Positions 5,734-13,966 of a stretch of DNA of 13,966 nt are shown here, piece by piece. Source of the stretch: Bacteroidales bacterium (GTDB taxonomy: Bacteria > Bacteroidota > Bacteroidia > Bacteroidales > JALTDM01); contig JALTDM010000011.1 of the NCBI GenBank assembly GCA_027074135.1, forward strand, positions 1 to 13,966, in the 5' to 3' direction. The first letter of the stretch is position 1. Each line of letters begins with the position of its first letter. The position numbers were made by a program, and so were the translations under genes. The notes under the pieces are model-generated. The model had not been told where the DNA came from. It worked only from the letters and a program-made list of their open reading frames with translations, and did no database searches.

Positions 5734-6789
5734 ATGAAAAAGATTTTTTTGTTGATTTCAATAATCGGAATAATCGGGGCAGGTTGCAAAAACTCAAATA
5801 AAACCGGTGATAACAAACAAACTGCAAAAGTAGAACAAGCAAAAATACCCGTCAGGATACAAAAGGTTGAAAAAAAGCCGTTTAGCCATTTTGTTGAGAC
5901 TTCGGGCAATGTAGAAGCTGTGAACTGGGCCTTTATTTCGCCGCAAGCCAGCGGACAAGTCATAAAGGTAAATGTAAACGAAGGCGACCATGTAGAAAAA
6001 GGGCAGGTATTAGTTGAACTGAATGATGCCATTATCAGAAAAAATATTGCAGAATTGCAAACTCAACTTGACCTTGCAAAAATCACCTACGAAAAGCAAA
6101 AATCCCTTTACGAACAAAAAATAGTAAGCGAAATTCAATACTTGCAGGCAAAAACACAAAAAGAAGCACTGGAAAAGAAATTGGAAGTGCTTAACGAGCA
6201 ATTGAGCTACACCAAAGTAACCGCCCCGTTTGCCGGAACTGTGGAAAATATACAGATAAAAGAAGGTGAAATTGCAGCACCCGGCAGGCAACTTATGCAA
6301 CTTTATAATTTGAGCAGGCTGAAAATAAAAGCCGATTTGTCAGAAAAATATATTTCGAGCATAAAAAAAGGAGATACCGTTTCGGTACATTTTGACAATT
6401 TGCCTATACAAAATTTAAAATTACCTGTTTACCGAATCGGCAGTGTGATAAACCCAAACAACAGAACCTTTAAAATCGAGCTTAGACTTACCAATAAAGA
6501 CAAACTTATAAAACCAAATATGGTAGCAAGATTGAAAATAAAGGATTACAGCAATTCAGAAGCAATAGTGATTCCTACTCCCTTGGTGAAGAGGGACTTT
6601 GAGAAAGAATTCCTGTTTGTTGCCAAAAAGGTTAAAGGCAAACTTATTGCAAAAAAAGTGTATGTAAAAACGAATATGTCTTACAACGGATTTACCGAAG
6701 TGGTGGAAGGGTTAAATGAAGGAGATTCGCTTATTACCGAAGGATATAACGAAGTTGCAGACAATTCGTTGATAGAAGTTTTAAAATAA
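5734..6789 (+). CDS. Periplasmic adaptor (membrane fusion protein) of the RND pump, lipoprotein
   Basis: A 351-residue HlyD/AcrA-type adaptor linking the inner-membrane pump to the TolC channel. Residues 1-18 are a lipoprotein signal, MKKIFLLISIIGIIGAGC, with Cys18 as lipidation site, so it is anchored in a membrane facing the periplasm. The split lipoyl domain is at about 66-97 (ASGQVIKVNVNEGDHVEKGQ) and 160-192 (TKVTAPFAGTVENIQIKEGE). Between them a helical hairpin (about 98-158) should contact TolC. A beta-barrel (about 193-270) and a membrane-proximal domain ending in VVEGLNEGDSLITEGYNEV complete the fold. The start has an A-rich leader and no Shine-Dalgarno. The RND gene follows 13 nt downstream. 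The 69-bp inverted repeat lies just upstream and might uncouple its expression from tetR-tolC. Confidence 0.95.
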   Translation: MKKIFLLISIIGIIGAGCKNSNKTGDNKQTAKVEQAKIPVRIQKVEKKPFSHFVETSGNVEAVNWAFISPQASGQVIKVNVNEGDHVEKGQVLVELNDAIIRKNIAELQTQLDLAKITYEKQKSLYEQKIVSEIQYLQAKTQKEALEKKLEVLNEQLSYTKVTAPFAGTVENIQIKEGEIAAPGRQLMQLYNLSRLKIKADLSEKYISSIKKGDTVSVHFDNLPIQNLKLPVYRIGSVINPNNRTFKIELRLTNKDKLIKPNMVARLKIKDYSNSEAIVIPTPLVKRDFEKEFLFVAKKVKGKLIAKKVYVKTNMSYNGFTEVVEGLNEGDSLITEGYNEVADNSLIEVLK

Positions 6790-6802
6790 AATCTAAATAA
6801 AG

Positions 6803-9800
6803 ATGAGTCAAGATAAAAAAGTAAAAAGAGAATTCTTCCTTACCAATATAGCATTGAAGAACAAAACTTCAATGTTCCTTTTGGCGTTGATTATTTTGGG
6901 CTTCGGACTGGTCGCCTATCAAAAGATGCCAAAAGAATTGTATCCTGAAGTGAATATGCCGTACATAATGGTGCAAACTACGTACCCCGGAAACTCACCA
7001 ATTGATATGGAAAAACTCGTAACCAAACCGCTTGAAAAAGAAATTGACGGAATAAAAGGCATTAAAAACATCACTTCCACTTCTATGCAAGATGTCTCTA
7101 TTATCACCATTGAATTTGATTTTAAGACCAACCTGTCAAGGGCATTGCAGGATGTAAAAGATGCCGTGGACAAAGCAAAACCTGATTTACCTACGGACTT
7201 ACCGCACGACCCTCTTGTAAAGGATATTGACTTGTCAGAATTTCCTTTCATAAATGTTAATCTTTACGGTGATTTCAGTTTAGACGAGCTAAAAAAATAT
7301 GCAGACAAACTTGAAGACAAATTTGATGAAATTCCAGAAGTTTCAAAAGTTTCCATCAGAGGAATTAATGATAAAGAGATTCAAATTAATGTTGATCCGG
7401 ATGCAATGGAAGCAGTCCAAGTAAGCTTTAATAATATTGAGAATGCTATTAAACAAGAAAATATTGCAATGTCCGGCGGAGACATTAAGGTAAATGGACT
7501 TCAACTTTCATTGAGGATAGACGAGCAATTTCATAATGTCAATCAAATAAAGAATCTAATTATTAAACATCAAAATGGCAATATTGTCTATTTAAAAGAT
7601 ATTGCACAAGTAAAAGAAACTTATGCAGAACCGAATAGTATTGCAAGACTTAACGGGAATCCTGTCCTTTCTGTCCAATTAGTTAAGAAAACAGGTGAAA
7701 ACCTGCTTGCTGCAACCAAAAAAGTTTATCAAATACTTGACGAAGCCCGACAAAAACATCTTATTCCCAACAACTTAAAAATTGCAATAACAAACGACCA
7801 ATCAGATCTTGTAAAAAAACAACTAAGCAATCTTGAAAATTCTATGGTTATAAGTATTTTCTTTGTTGTAGTTGTTCTTTTCTTGTTTTTGGGTTTGAGA
7901 AATGCTCTATTTGTAGGACTCGATATTCCTCTTTCCATGTTTCTATCCATTATTATTTTATCCTTGATGAATTACAAAATTAATATGGTTGTTTTGTTTT
8001 CATTAATACTTGCACTAGGTATGCTGGTAGATAATGCGATTGTGATAGTTGAAAATATTTATCGCATGTTTACAAAAGACAACTTACCAATAAAAGAAGC
8101 TGCCAAACAAGGAGCAGGTGAAGTTGCCATAGCTGTAATTTCTTCCACCGCCACTACACTCGCAGCCTTTTTCCCATTACTGTTTTGGGATTCAATAATG
8201 GGTAAATTTATGCAGTTGTTACCGATTGTACTGATTATTGTACTTTCATCTTCATTGTTCGTTGCCCTGGTAATTATGCCGGTATTCTCAAATACCTTTC
8301 TGAGAAAAGAAGAAAAATTTACACCCGCAAAAAAACAATTGATAATTGCCGGAGCTACTATTTTACTTGCACTTCCATTTTACTTAACCGGGAGCTATTT
8401 ACTCGCAAATCTTTTGGCAACTGTAGCTATTTTAATTATATCAAACGTGCTTTTCCTTCAAAAACTCGGTATTTGGTTCAAGGATGTATTTCTTACCAAA
8501 CTTGAGGAATGGTATTCTAAAACGATAGAATGGTCAATGCGCGGTGTAAATCCTTATGTTGTATTTCTGATTACCATACTATTGCTTGTTTTTACTCAAG
8601 TTTTAATGAAAGTACGAGCACCACAAAAAGTTTTTTGGTCACAATCTGACCCGAATTATATTAACATAAAATTTGAAGTTCCAATTGGACATAATATTTA
8701 TTATACCGATAATTTCTCTAAAAAAATTGAGAAAAAAATAAACGAAATTCTAAAGCCGCATAAGGACATAGTAAAATCTGTGCTCACAAATATAGGGAAA
8801 GGTGCAAAAACAAAAGGAAGGTTAGGAGAAGCACCAAAGCTCACCGGACCGAATCACGGATTAATAACTGTTAGTTTTGTTGATTATGAGTATAGAAACG
8901 GTGTAAGTACATCTGATATTATGAAACAAATTTCTGACAACTTGGTGCACAGTTATCCTGGAGTTTCTTTCGAAATAACACAAGACGAAAAAGGCCCGCC
9001 AATGGGATCAGCCGTAAGTATTGAAATTTTCGGAGAAGATTATAATACGTTAATGAACATTGCAGATTCAATGAAGATTTTAATAAAAAAAGCAGGAATA
9101 AAAGGATTGGAAGGACTTAAGGTTGACCTTGTTACAGGCAAACCTGAATTAATTGTGAAAATAGATAGGGAAAAAGCTCGAAGGTTTGGGTTGAGTACAG
9201 CACAAGTAGCTATGTCTATCAGAACAGCTCTTTTCGGTAAAGAAGTTTCAAAATTCAAGATAGGAAATGATGAATATCCTATTGAATTACGTTTTGAAAA
9301 AAAATACAGAAATAATATTGATGATTTGATGAATCAAAAAATAACTTTTCGTAACCCCAGAGGGAAAATTATGCAAATACCTATTTCATCTATAGCCAAA
9401 GTACAATACAATACAACTTATGATGGCATAAAACATAAAAATCTAGACAGGTATATTACGTTATCATCGAATGTTGTTAAAGGATTTAATTCCGGGAAAA
9501 TAAACGATAAAATAAAAGAAATCTTAAAAGATTTCAAATTGCCTGCAGGATATTCTTTTAAGTTTGCAGGAAAGCAAGAAGATCAACAAAAGACAATTGA
9601 TTTTATGAAACATGCTATGTTGGTTGCAATTTCTTTAATAATGGTGATATTGGTATCACAATTTAACTCTATTGTAAAACCGTTTATTATTTTTATAAGT
9701 ATCATATTCAGCACCATAGGCGTTTTTCTTGGGATTGCCCTTACTAAAATGGATTTCGTTATAGTAATGGGAGGAATAGGTTTAGTTTCGCTTGCGGGGA

Positions 9801-10213
9801 TTGTGGTGAATAATGCTATTGTGCTTATAGATTATATTGATTTGCTTAAAAAAAGACGCAGGAAAGAACTCGGATTGCCCGAAGATGCGTTTTTGCCTGT
9901 ACCGGAAGCTACCAAGTGCATAATCGAAGGCGGTAAAACAAGGTTAAGACCTGTATTGCTTACTGCAATAACCACTATTTTGGGATTACTGCCGATGGCA
10001 ATGGGAATAAATATTAATTTCAAAGAGTTGTATTATCACTTTAATCCACATCTGTACTGGGGAGGAGATATGGCGTCAATTTGGTCTCCGTTAGCTTGGA
10101 CTGTAATATTCGGCCTTACATTCTCAACATTCCTGACTCTTATTGTGGTACCGGCAATGTATCGCATTGCAACTAATATTGAAAAGGTTTTTAGGGATAA
10201 AAAAGGGAATTAA
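6803..10213 (+). CDS. RND-family (HAE1-type) efflux pump, inner-membrane permease
   Basis: A 1136-residue AcrB-like transporter that exports small molecules through the adaptor and TolC channel using an ion gradient. TM1 is at about 23-40; a periplasmic pore/docking domain follows (about 41-345). TM2-TM6 span about 349-500, with GMLVDNAIVIVENIYR in TM4. TM7 is at about 583-600, the second periplasmic domain at about 605-930, and TM8-TM12 from about 937 to 1125. AcrB relay residues Asp407/Asp408 correspond to Asp410/Asn411 and Lys940 to Asn1003 (VVNNAIVLID), while the Arg and Thr of RLRPVLLT (1047-1054) are kept. Extra hydrophobic segments at about 513-553 and a long TM11-TM12 loop (about 1072-1100, HFNPHLYWGGD) make it longer than AcrB (1049). 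The frame is intact. Substrate cannot be inferred. Confidence 0.96.
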   Translation: MSQDKKVKREFFLTNIALKNKTSMFLLALIILGFGLVAYQKMPKELYPEVNMPYIMVQTTYPGNSPIDMEKLVTKPLEKEIDGIKGIKNITSTSMQDVSIITIEFDFKTNLSRALQDVKDAVDKAKPDLPTDLPHDPLVKDIDLSEFPFINVNLYGDFSLDELKKYADKLEDKFDEIPEVSKVSIRGINDKEIQINVDPDAMEAVQVSFNNIENAIKQENIAMSGGDIKVNGLQLSLRIDEQFHNVNQIKNLIIKHQNGNIVYLKDIAQVKETYAEPNSIARLNGNPVLSVQLVKKTGENLLAATKKVYQILDEARQKHLIPNNLKIAITNDQSDLVKKQLSNLENSMVISIFFVVVVLFLFLGLRNALFVGLDIPLSMFLSIIILSLMNYKINMVVLFSLILALGMLVDNAIVIVENIYRMFTKDNLPIKEAAKQGAGEVAIAVISSTATTLAAFFPLLFWDSIMGKFMQLLPIVLIIVLSSSLFVALVIMPVFSNTFLRKEEKFTPAKKQLIIAGATILLALPFYLTGSYLLANLLATVAILIISNVLFLQKLGIWFKDVFLTKLEEWYSKTIEWSMRGVNPYVVFLITILLLVFTQVLMKVRAPQKVFWSQSDPNYINIKFEVPIGHNIYYTDNFSKKIEKKINEILKPHKDIVKSVLTNIGKGAKTKGRLGEAPKLTGPNHGLITVSFVDYEYRNGVSTSDIMKQISDNLVHSYPGVSFEITQDEKGPPMGSAVSIEIFGEDYNTLMNIADSMKILIKKAGIKGLEGLKVDLVTGKPELIVKIDREKARRFGLSTAQVAMSIRTALFGKEVSKFKIGNDEYPIELRFEKKYRNNIDDLMNQKITFRNPRGKIMQIPISSIAKVQYNTTYDGIKHKNLDRYITLSSNVVKGFNSGKINDKIKEILKDFKLPAGYSFKFAGKQEDQQKTIDFMKHAMLVAISLIMVILVSQFNSIVKPFIIFISIIFSTIGVFLGIALTKMDFVIVMGGIGLVSLAGIVVNNAIVLIDYIDLLKKRRRKELGLPEDAFLPVPEATKCIIEGGKTRLRPVLLTAITTILGLLPMAMGININFKELYYHFNPHLYWGGDMASIWSPLAWTVIFGLTFSTFLTLIVVPAMYRIATNIEKVFRDKKGN

Positions 10214-10251
10214 AAAATCACCGGGCTAAAATTGTAGTCCGGTGATTTTTT
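10212..10251. terminator. Strong bidirectional terminator closing the efflux operon
   Basis: A 16-bp stem pairs AAAAAATCACCGGGCT (10212-10227) with AGTCCGGTGATTTTTT (10236-10251), with one G-U pair and an 8-nt loop. It overlaps the RND stop codon. The A and T flanks make it usable in both directions, so it also ends the convergent FG-GAP gene, whose stop is at 10273-10275. Confidence 0.92.
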
Positions 10252-10272
10252 AATTTATTTATTTTTATTTTT

Positions 10273-12279
10273 TTACTTCTCTGTTAAAATTAATTTTACA
10301 ACAAATACTTTGTCTTTTTGTATTACCTTAATTTGATAAATTCCAGCAGGATATTGTCTTAAGTTTATTAATTTATTTTCAAAATCATCGATTGTTTTAA
10401 TAACTTCTCCGTTAAAATTCAATATTTCAATCTTTTGGATATTATCACCTAAAATATTAAACTCTCCATTACTAGGATTTGGATAAATAGCAATATCATT
10501 ATCTTTTTGTATATCACCTGTATTTACCATAGTTACTTCATAACATAAACTTGTATCGGTACAATATCCGTCTGTTATTCTAACGGCATAAGAACCATTT
10601 GTTGTCGCAGTAAAAGATTGTGAAGTTGCACCGGAAATTTCAGCATAATTGTTATTGCAATCTAACCATTGATATGATGTTGCATTATTTTGATCAGATA
10701 CCAAAGTTGCTCCGTTTTGTGTTACAGTAGTTGCTATATCATTATTTTGCACAACAAGATTTATTGTAATGATACTGTCACAACCGTTTGAATTAGGTAT
10801 AGTATCATTATAAGTACCCGAACTTACCCAAGTATAATTTCCGCTAGGTGAAACATAAGAATCACAAGCATTTACATCAATTGTACTTGTTGTCGGATGA
10901 TTTATTGTCAAATTTATCGTTAAAATACTGTCACAACCACTCACATTTTGTATAGTATCATGGTAAACTCCGGATGTTGTCCAAGTATAATTTCCACTTG
11001 GTGAAACATATTCTTCACAAGCACTTTCAAGAATTGTTGCACTTGTAGGTTCACAATATCTGAACCAATATACAGAACCGGCATCGGTACCATCATTGTC
11101 ACTTAAATATGCCCCAACACCTATATTATCTTTATTAACTGAAACAGAAATACCAAAATCATCATCTTCACCCGCATCGTTCGCATACAAAATTTGATTT
11201 TCATTTATATCCGTCCATCCACCACTTGGTTTGTAAAATACATAAGCTGCCCCAGAATTTGTTACGCCACTCATGTCATGCAAATAAGAACCTACAACTA
11301 CTGTATCTCCATAAATATCGGTAGAAATTCCGAAATAATCATTACTACTGCCATTAGATGGTATTAATTTACCTTGCTGTATCCACGATGTCCCGTTAAA
11401 TCCAAAAACATATGCAACACCTTGATCTGAATTTTTACCATATGCACCAACGACTATCGTATTCCCATATATACCTACAGATCTTCCAAATTGGTCATCC
11501 GCAGCTTTATCTGAGGCTGTAATTTTGTAATCGTATTGGTCTGTACTAACCCAATGTGAATTTTTACGAGTAAAAATGTATGCCGAACCGCAATTAGTAT
11601 ATGATGAGTAATCATCATGATATGCACCTACAACAATAGTGGTATCATAAATTGCTACAGATTTACCGAAACAATCGTAATCTTGTTCAACAGATGATTT
11701 TAGTTTTGCTGTTTGTGTCCCGCTAGTCCAACCTGTTGACGGTTCTTCAAAGACATAAACTGAACCTCTATTTGTATTGTCTCCATAAGCTCCTATCACA
11801 ATTACACTGTCTCCCATTGTAAGTGAACGCCCGAAGTATTCATCTGTTTCAGGATTACTGGCAGTTAGTTTTGCTATTTCATTTACATTATTCCCGGACC
11901 ATCCGCTTGAAGGTCTTTCAAATACATATACAGAACCTTGTTGCCCGTCATTATATGCACCAACAGCAACAGTATTGCCATGAATGGCTACGGCAGAACC
12001 GAAATTGTCATCACTCACTCCGTCAGATGCTTTTAATGTAGCTTGAGTAACCCAATTTGTTCCGTCAAAATATAAAATATAAGCAACTCCGGTAAAGTTG
12101 TTGGCTCCTCTAGCTCCCACAACGGCATAATTCCCGTCTATATCAACGGAAAATCCATAATTGTACCCAGAATAGTCAGATATAAAACCAGCAGAAGTTG
12201 TCTTCTGAAATTGTCCCCATTGTGCATTAGCTAGGGTTGTACCTAATAACATTAAAATTAAAAAAAATAAATTTTTCAT
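10273..12279 (-). CDS. Secreted FG-GAP beta-propeller protein with T9SS type A sorting tail
   Basis: A 668-residue exported protein. Residues 1-19 are a signal peptide (MKNLFFLILMLLGTTLANA). Seven FG-GAP-like repeats follow at about 40-408, each with an FG(S/R/K/I)S-type start and a VVGAY-type strand (FG near 43, 93, 149, 204, 264, 316, 375, 51-60 apart), as in a seven-bladed integrin-alpha-like propeller. Two tandem repeats with VSPSGNYTW and GCDSI (about 421-459 and 472-510, 27 of 39 identical) come next, then an Ig/PKD-like module (about 515-586, SYQWLDCNN). The last 75 residues (IAIYPNPSNGEF, PAGIYQIKV) are a T9SS type A sorting domain, so the protein should cross the outer membrane and be released or surface-anchored. 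No catalytic domain is visible; adhesion or ligand binding is likely. A TPR-HTH regulator gene lies just upstream on the same strand. Confidence 0.93.
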   Translation of the reverse strand: MKNLFFLILMLLGTTLANAQWGQFQKTTSAGFISDYSGYNYGFSVDIDGNYAVVGARGANNFTGVAYILYFDGTNWVTQATLKASDGVSDDNFGSAVAIHGNTVAVGAYNDGQQGSVYVFERPSSGWSGNNVNEIAKLTASNPETDEYFGRSLTMGDSVIVIGAYGDNTNRGSVYVFEEPSTGWTSGTQTAKLKSSVEQDYDCFGKSVAIYDTTIVVGAYHDDYSSYTNCGSAYIFTRKNSHWVSTDQYDYKITASDKAADDQFGRSVGIYGNTIVVGAYGKNSDQGVAYVFGFNGTSWIQQGKLIPSNGSSNDYFGISTDIYGDTVVVGSYLHDMSGVTNSGAAYVFYKPSGGWTDINENQILYANDAGEDDDFGISVSVNKDNIGVGAYLSDNDGTDAGSVYWFRYCEPTSATILESACEEYVSPSGNYTWTTSGVYHDTIQNVSGCDSILTINLTINHPTTSTIDVNACDSYVSPSGNYTWVSSGTYNDTIPNSNGCDSIITINLVVQNNDIATTVTQNGATLVSDQNNATSYQWLDCNNNYAEISGATSQSFTATTNGSYAVRITDGYCTDTSLCYEVTMVNTGDIQKDNDIAIYPNPSNGEFNILGDNIQKIEILNFNGEVIKTIDDFENKLINLRQYPAGIYQIKVIQKDKVFVVKLILTEK

Positions 12280-12307
12280 ATTACAAACAATTTAAAGTTT
12301 ACAGATA

Positions 12308-12315
12308 CAAAGCTA
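12308..12315 (-). promoter_or_regulatory. -7 box of the FG-GAP gene
   Basis: On the minus strand this reads TAGCTTTG, an exact TAnnTTTG match 28 nt upstream of the ATG at 12279, giving a leader of about 23-25 nt. No clear -33 TTTG is present, which would fit a promoter needing an activator. Confidence 0.55.
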
Positions 12316-12341
12316 TGACAGTAACCCTAAGTTATTAAGAA

Positions 12342-12378
12342 ATGTGGTGAGACACCTGCTAAGGTATGGAGTAAGACA
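12342..12378. promoter_or_regulatory. Spaced direct repeat upstream of the FG-GAP promoter, candidate activator site
   Basis: Two 13-mers of the form ATGnnGTrAGACA (12342-12354 and 12366-12378) match at 10 of 13 positions and are 24 bp apart, a little over two helical turns. They lie about 27 bp and more upstream of the -7 box, where an activator would sit. The first overlaps a small palindrome, GGTG-AGA-CACC (12346-12356). The rest of the 120-bp gap (12280-12399) shows no clear terminator. Binding by the neighbouring HTH protein is inference. Confidence 0.3.
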
Positions 12379-12399
12379 TTGTGTAGGAAAACATGTTTA

Positions 12400-13966
12400 T
12401 TAGTTAGTAAACTCCTTAAGATACAAGACTAAATCAGAGTTATTTGGTAAGCTTAATTTTTTTCTTAACCGTTGACGATTCTTATGTATTGTTGAAAGTG
12501 CAACACTTAAAATATCCGCTATTTCTTGTGACTTTAAATTCATTAGTAATAATGCAGACAAGTATTTTTCAGACTTTGTAATATTGGGATGCTTTTTTTC
12601 AATTTTTTCGAAGAAATCAGGATAGAGCTCGGTAAATTTATTTAAAAAAACTTGTAGGTTGTTTCTTTCAATATTTGTATTTAAGTTGATGATGTTTATA
12701 GCCTTCTTAATTTCTTTGTTTCTTAATAGACTTCTGATTTCTGCCAATAAATTATTTTGCCTCATTATATTTGCCATGGCGGAAGACAATTCCCGCTTTT
12801 TGTATTCATTTTTCCAGAGCAGATTTTTGTTTTCAAGTTCCAAATTTTTTTCTTTCTGTTTCTGCAATTTGCTTTTAAGTTTATTGTTAAAAATAACAAA
12901 AATCAAAACAAGTATTATTAAGAATAAAACAATAGAAATTAATAATTTCTCTTGCTTCATTTTATCTTCTTTTTGCATTATTTGGTTGATTTCTGCCTGT
13001 TTTAACTTTAAATCATATTTTGCTATTAAATCCAAAGATTCTTTTTTGATTTTATTTTTAAAAAGAGCTTCCTGAATCATTCTTCCAAGAGATAAATATT
13101 CATAAGCATAATAAGATTTGTCATTCTTTGCGTAAATATTTGCCAGTTGTAAAAAAAATCGCATACAAGTATTTACAGAAGTGTTAAATGTATAAAAGTT
13201 ATTACCTTTCGAAATAATATTTAATGCCTTTTTGTATTTATTTTCAGCCAAATACAAGTTACTAATATTTATCAGGACAGATAAATATCCTTCGCTGGAA
13301 TTTATTTTTTTATAATTTTTTAGAGCCTCAATAAAGAAATAAAGAGCTTTTTTGTAATTTCTCTTTTTCTTGAAATAAAAATATCCAAGTTCATTTTGAG
13401 ATGATGCGATTAAATTCGTGTCATCTATTTCTATAGCTGCTTTTAATGACATTAAAGAATATTTTTCTACCGAGTCTTTACATGTATGCAAACAACATGT
13501 ATCGCATTCATTATAATTCGCCGACAAACGACTGTAAGCACCTGCTAAATCTTTTTTTGTTATGTTTTTGCTTTTAATAACATTGTTTAATAAATAAATT
13601 GCTTTATCATATTCAAAATTTTTTCTATATGCTTCTGCCAAATTTACATTTATGGCATTTATATAATTTTCCATAGAATCTTTCTTCTTACAAAATTTGA
13701 TTGCTTTGTTCAGTAGTGAAATCGATTTTTCCGTATTTCCACTTGCTGTAAAATCCTTTGCTACCTTGATAAGTTTGTATATGTTTTTTATAGAATCCGC
13801 TGTATATATTATGTTAGAATTGTATGATTTTATTTGCTTATCGTTATCTTTCGAAATTTGCGTCAGAATAAAATTTAAGAAATATAATTTTGCTTTGTGT
13901 AATTTATCGGTATCTGTTGTCAAAATGGTTTCAAGTTTATGGAAGTTCTTTAATGTTGTTTTAATA
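12400..13966 (-). CDS. TPR / transmembrane / HTH regulator, 5' end outside the window
   Basis: The frame is open to the window edge, so the N-terminus (probably a signal peptide and more TPRs) is missing; a TTG at 13923 is not a convincing start. Numbering from that codon, residues about 45-300 form tetratricopeptide helical pairs (EKSISLLNKAIKFC, YDKAIYLLNNVI, YKKALYFFIEALKNYKK, YKKALNIISKG). A cysteine cluster CDTCCLHTC (140-148) sits in one TPR pair. A single membrane helix (about 328-346) is followed by a coiled coil (about 348-400) and a C-terminal helix-turn-helix of LuxR-like type (about 448-492, LKSQEIADILSVALSTIHKNRQRLRKKL). The layout suggests an inner-membrane sensor with TPRs in the periplasm and the DNA-binding end in the cytosol. 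The next gene on this strand is the secreted FG-GAP protein, a plausible target. Confidence 0.88.
   Translation of the reverse strand, partial: IKTTLKNFHKLETILTTDTDKLHKAKLYFLNFILTQISKDNDKQIKSYNSNIIYTADSIKNIYKLIKVAKDFTASGNTEKSISLLNKAIKFCKKKDSMENYINAINVNLAEAYRKNFEYDKAIYLLNNVIKSKNITKKDLAGAYSRLSANYNECDTCCLHTCKDSVEKYSLMSLKAAIEIDDTNLIASSQNELGYFYFKKKRNYKKALYFFIEALKNYKKINSSEGYLSVLINISNLYLAENKYKKALNIISKGNNFYTFNTSVNTCMRFFLQLANIYAKNDKSYYAYEYLSLGRMIQEALFKNKIKKESLDLIAKYDLKLKQAEINQIMQKEDKMKQEKLLISIVLFLIILVLIFVIFNNKLKSKLQKQKEKNLELENKNLLWKNEYKKRELSSAMANIMRQNNLLAEIRSLLRNKEIKKAINIINLNTNIERNNLQVFLNKFTELYPDFFEKIEKKHPNITKSEKYLSALLLMNLKSQEIADILSVALSTIHKNRQRLRKKLSLPNNSDLVLYLKEFTN

Noticed and set aside
6803..10213. 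Frameshift or domain loss in the RND gene because of its unusual length
   Set aside because: All twelve expected membrane segments and both periplasmic domains are in one frame; the extra length comes from the TM6-TM7 and TM11-TM12 insertions.
13921..13923. TTG as the true start of the TPR-HTH regulator
   Set aside because: The frame stays open to the window edge, so the gene is better treated as truncated by the window.
1..13966. CRISPR array, tRNA/rRNA gene, insertion sequence or prophage
   Set aside because: I found no regularly spaced repeats, cloverleaf sequence, transposase or phage structural gene on either strand.

Overview
The window looks like a chromosomal segment from a member of the Bacteroidota. 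The evidence is low G+C content, a secreted protein ending in a type IX secretion (T9SS) sorting domain, several TAnnTTTG-type -7 promoter boxes (the Bacteroidota sigma consensus), mostly A-rich starts without Shine-Dalgarno sequences, and a TPR/one-TM/HTH regulator architecture typical of the phylum. I see no rRNA, tRNA, CRISPR array, transposase or phage gene.

Left part (1-3420): an unrecognised 150-residue acidic, tyrosine-rich protein (61-513, +) converges on a complete bifunctional glutamate formimidoyltransferase/formimidoyl-THF cyclodeaminase (588-2291, -), with a hairpin terminator between them. Divergent from ftcD is a tight two-gene operon. It encodes a two-domain redoxin (degenerate thioredoxin fold plus CPWC glutaredoxin) and a lone GroES-type co-chaperonin. 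Both genes have unusually strong Shine-Dalgarno sequences, and the operon ends in a terminator.

Centre (3420-10255): a tripartite efflux operon in the order TetR regulator, TolC-like outer-membrane protein, lipoprotein adaptor (MFP), RND pump. The tetR promoter carries a perfect inverted repeat with 13-bp arms, a likely autoregulatory operator. Its -7 box lies so close to the only usable ATG that the mRNA is probably leaderless. The TolC-to-adaptor gap (about 300 bp) is interrupted by a broken four-helix-bundle (23S IVS-type) gene and a 69-bp C-rich imperfect inverted repeat, both of which look like mobile or repetitive debris. The pump has D-N and N-N in place of the AcrB D-D and K-N relay residues, and an extra hydrophobic hairpin between TM6 and TM7. 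A strong 16-bp hairpin terminator closes the operon and serves the convergent gene too.

Right part (10273-13966, minus strand): a secreted seven-repeat FG-GAP beta-propeller with two tandem SPSGNYTW repeats, an Ig/PKD-like module and a T9SS type A tail. Upstream of it on the same strand is a TPR/transmembrane/HTH regulator whose 5' end runs off the window. The 120-bp gap between them holds a -7 box and a spaced direct repeat that could be the regulator's binding site.

No wholly new multi-gene system is evident. The most interesting signals are the redoxin-GroES pair, the tetR operator/leaderless promoter, the debris inside the efflux operon, and the regulator/FG-GAP pair.
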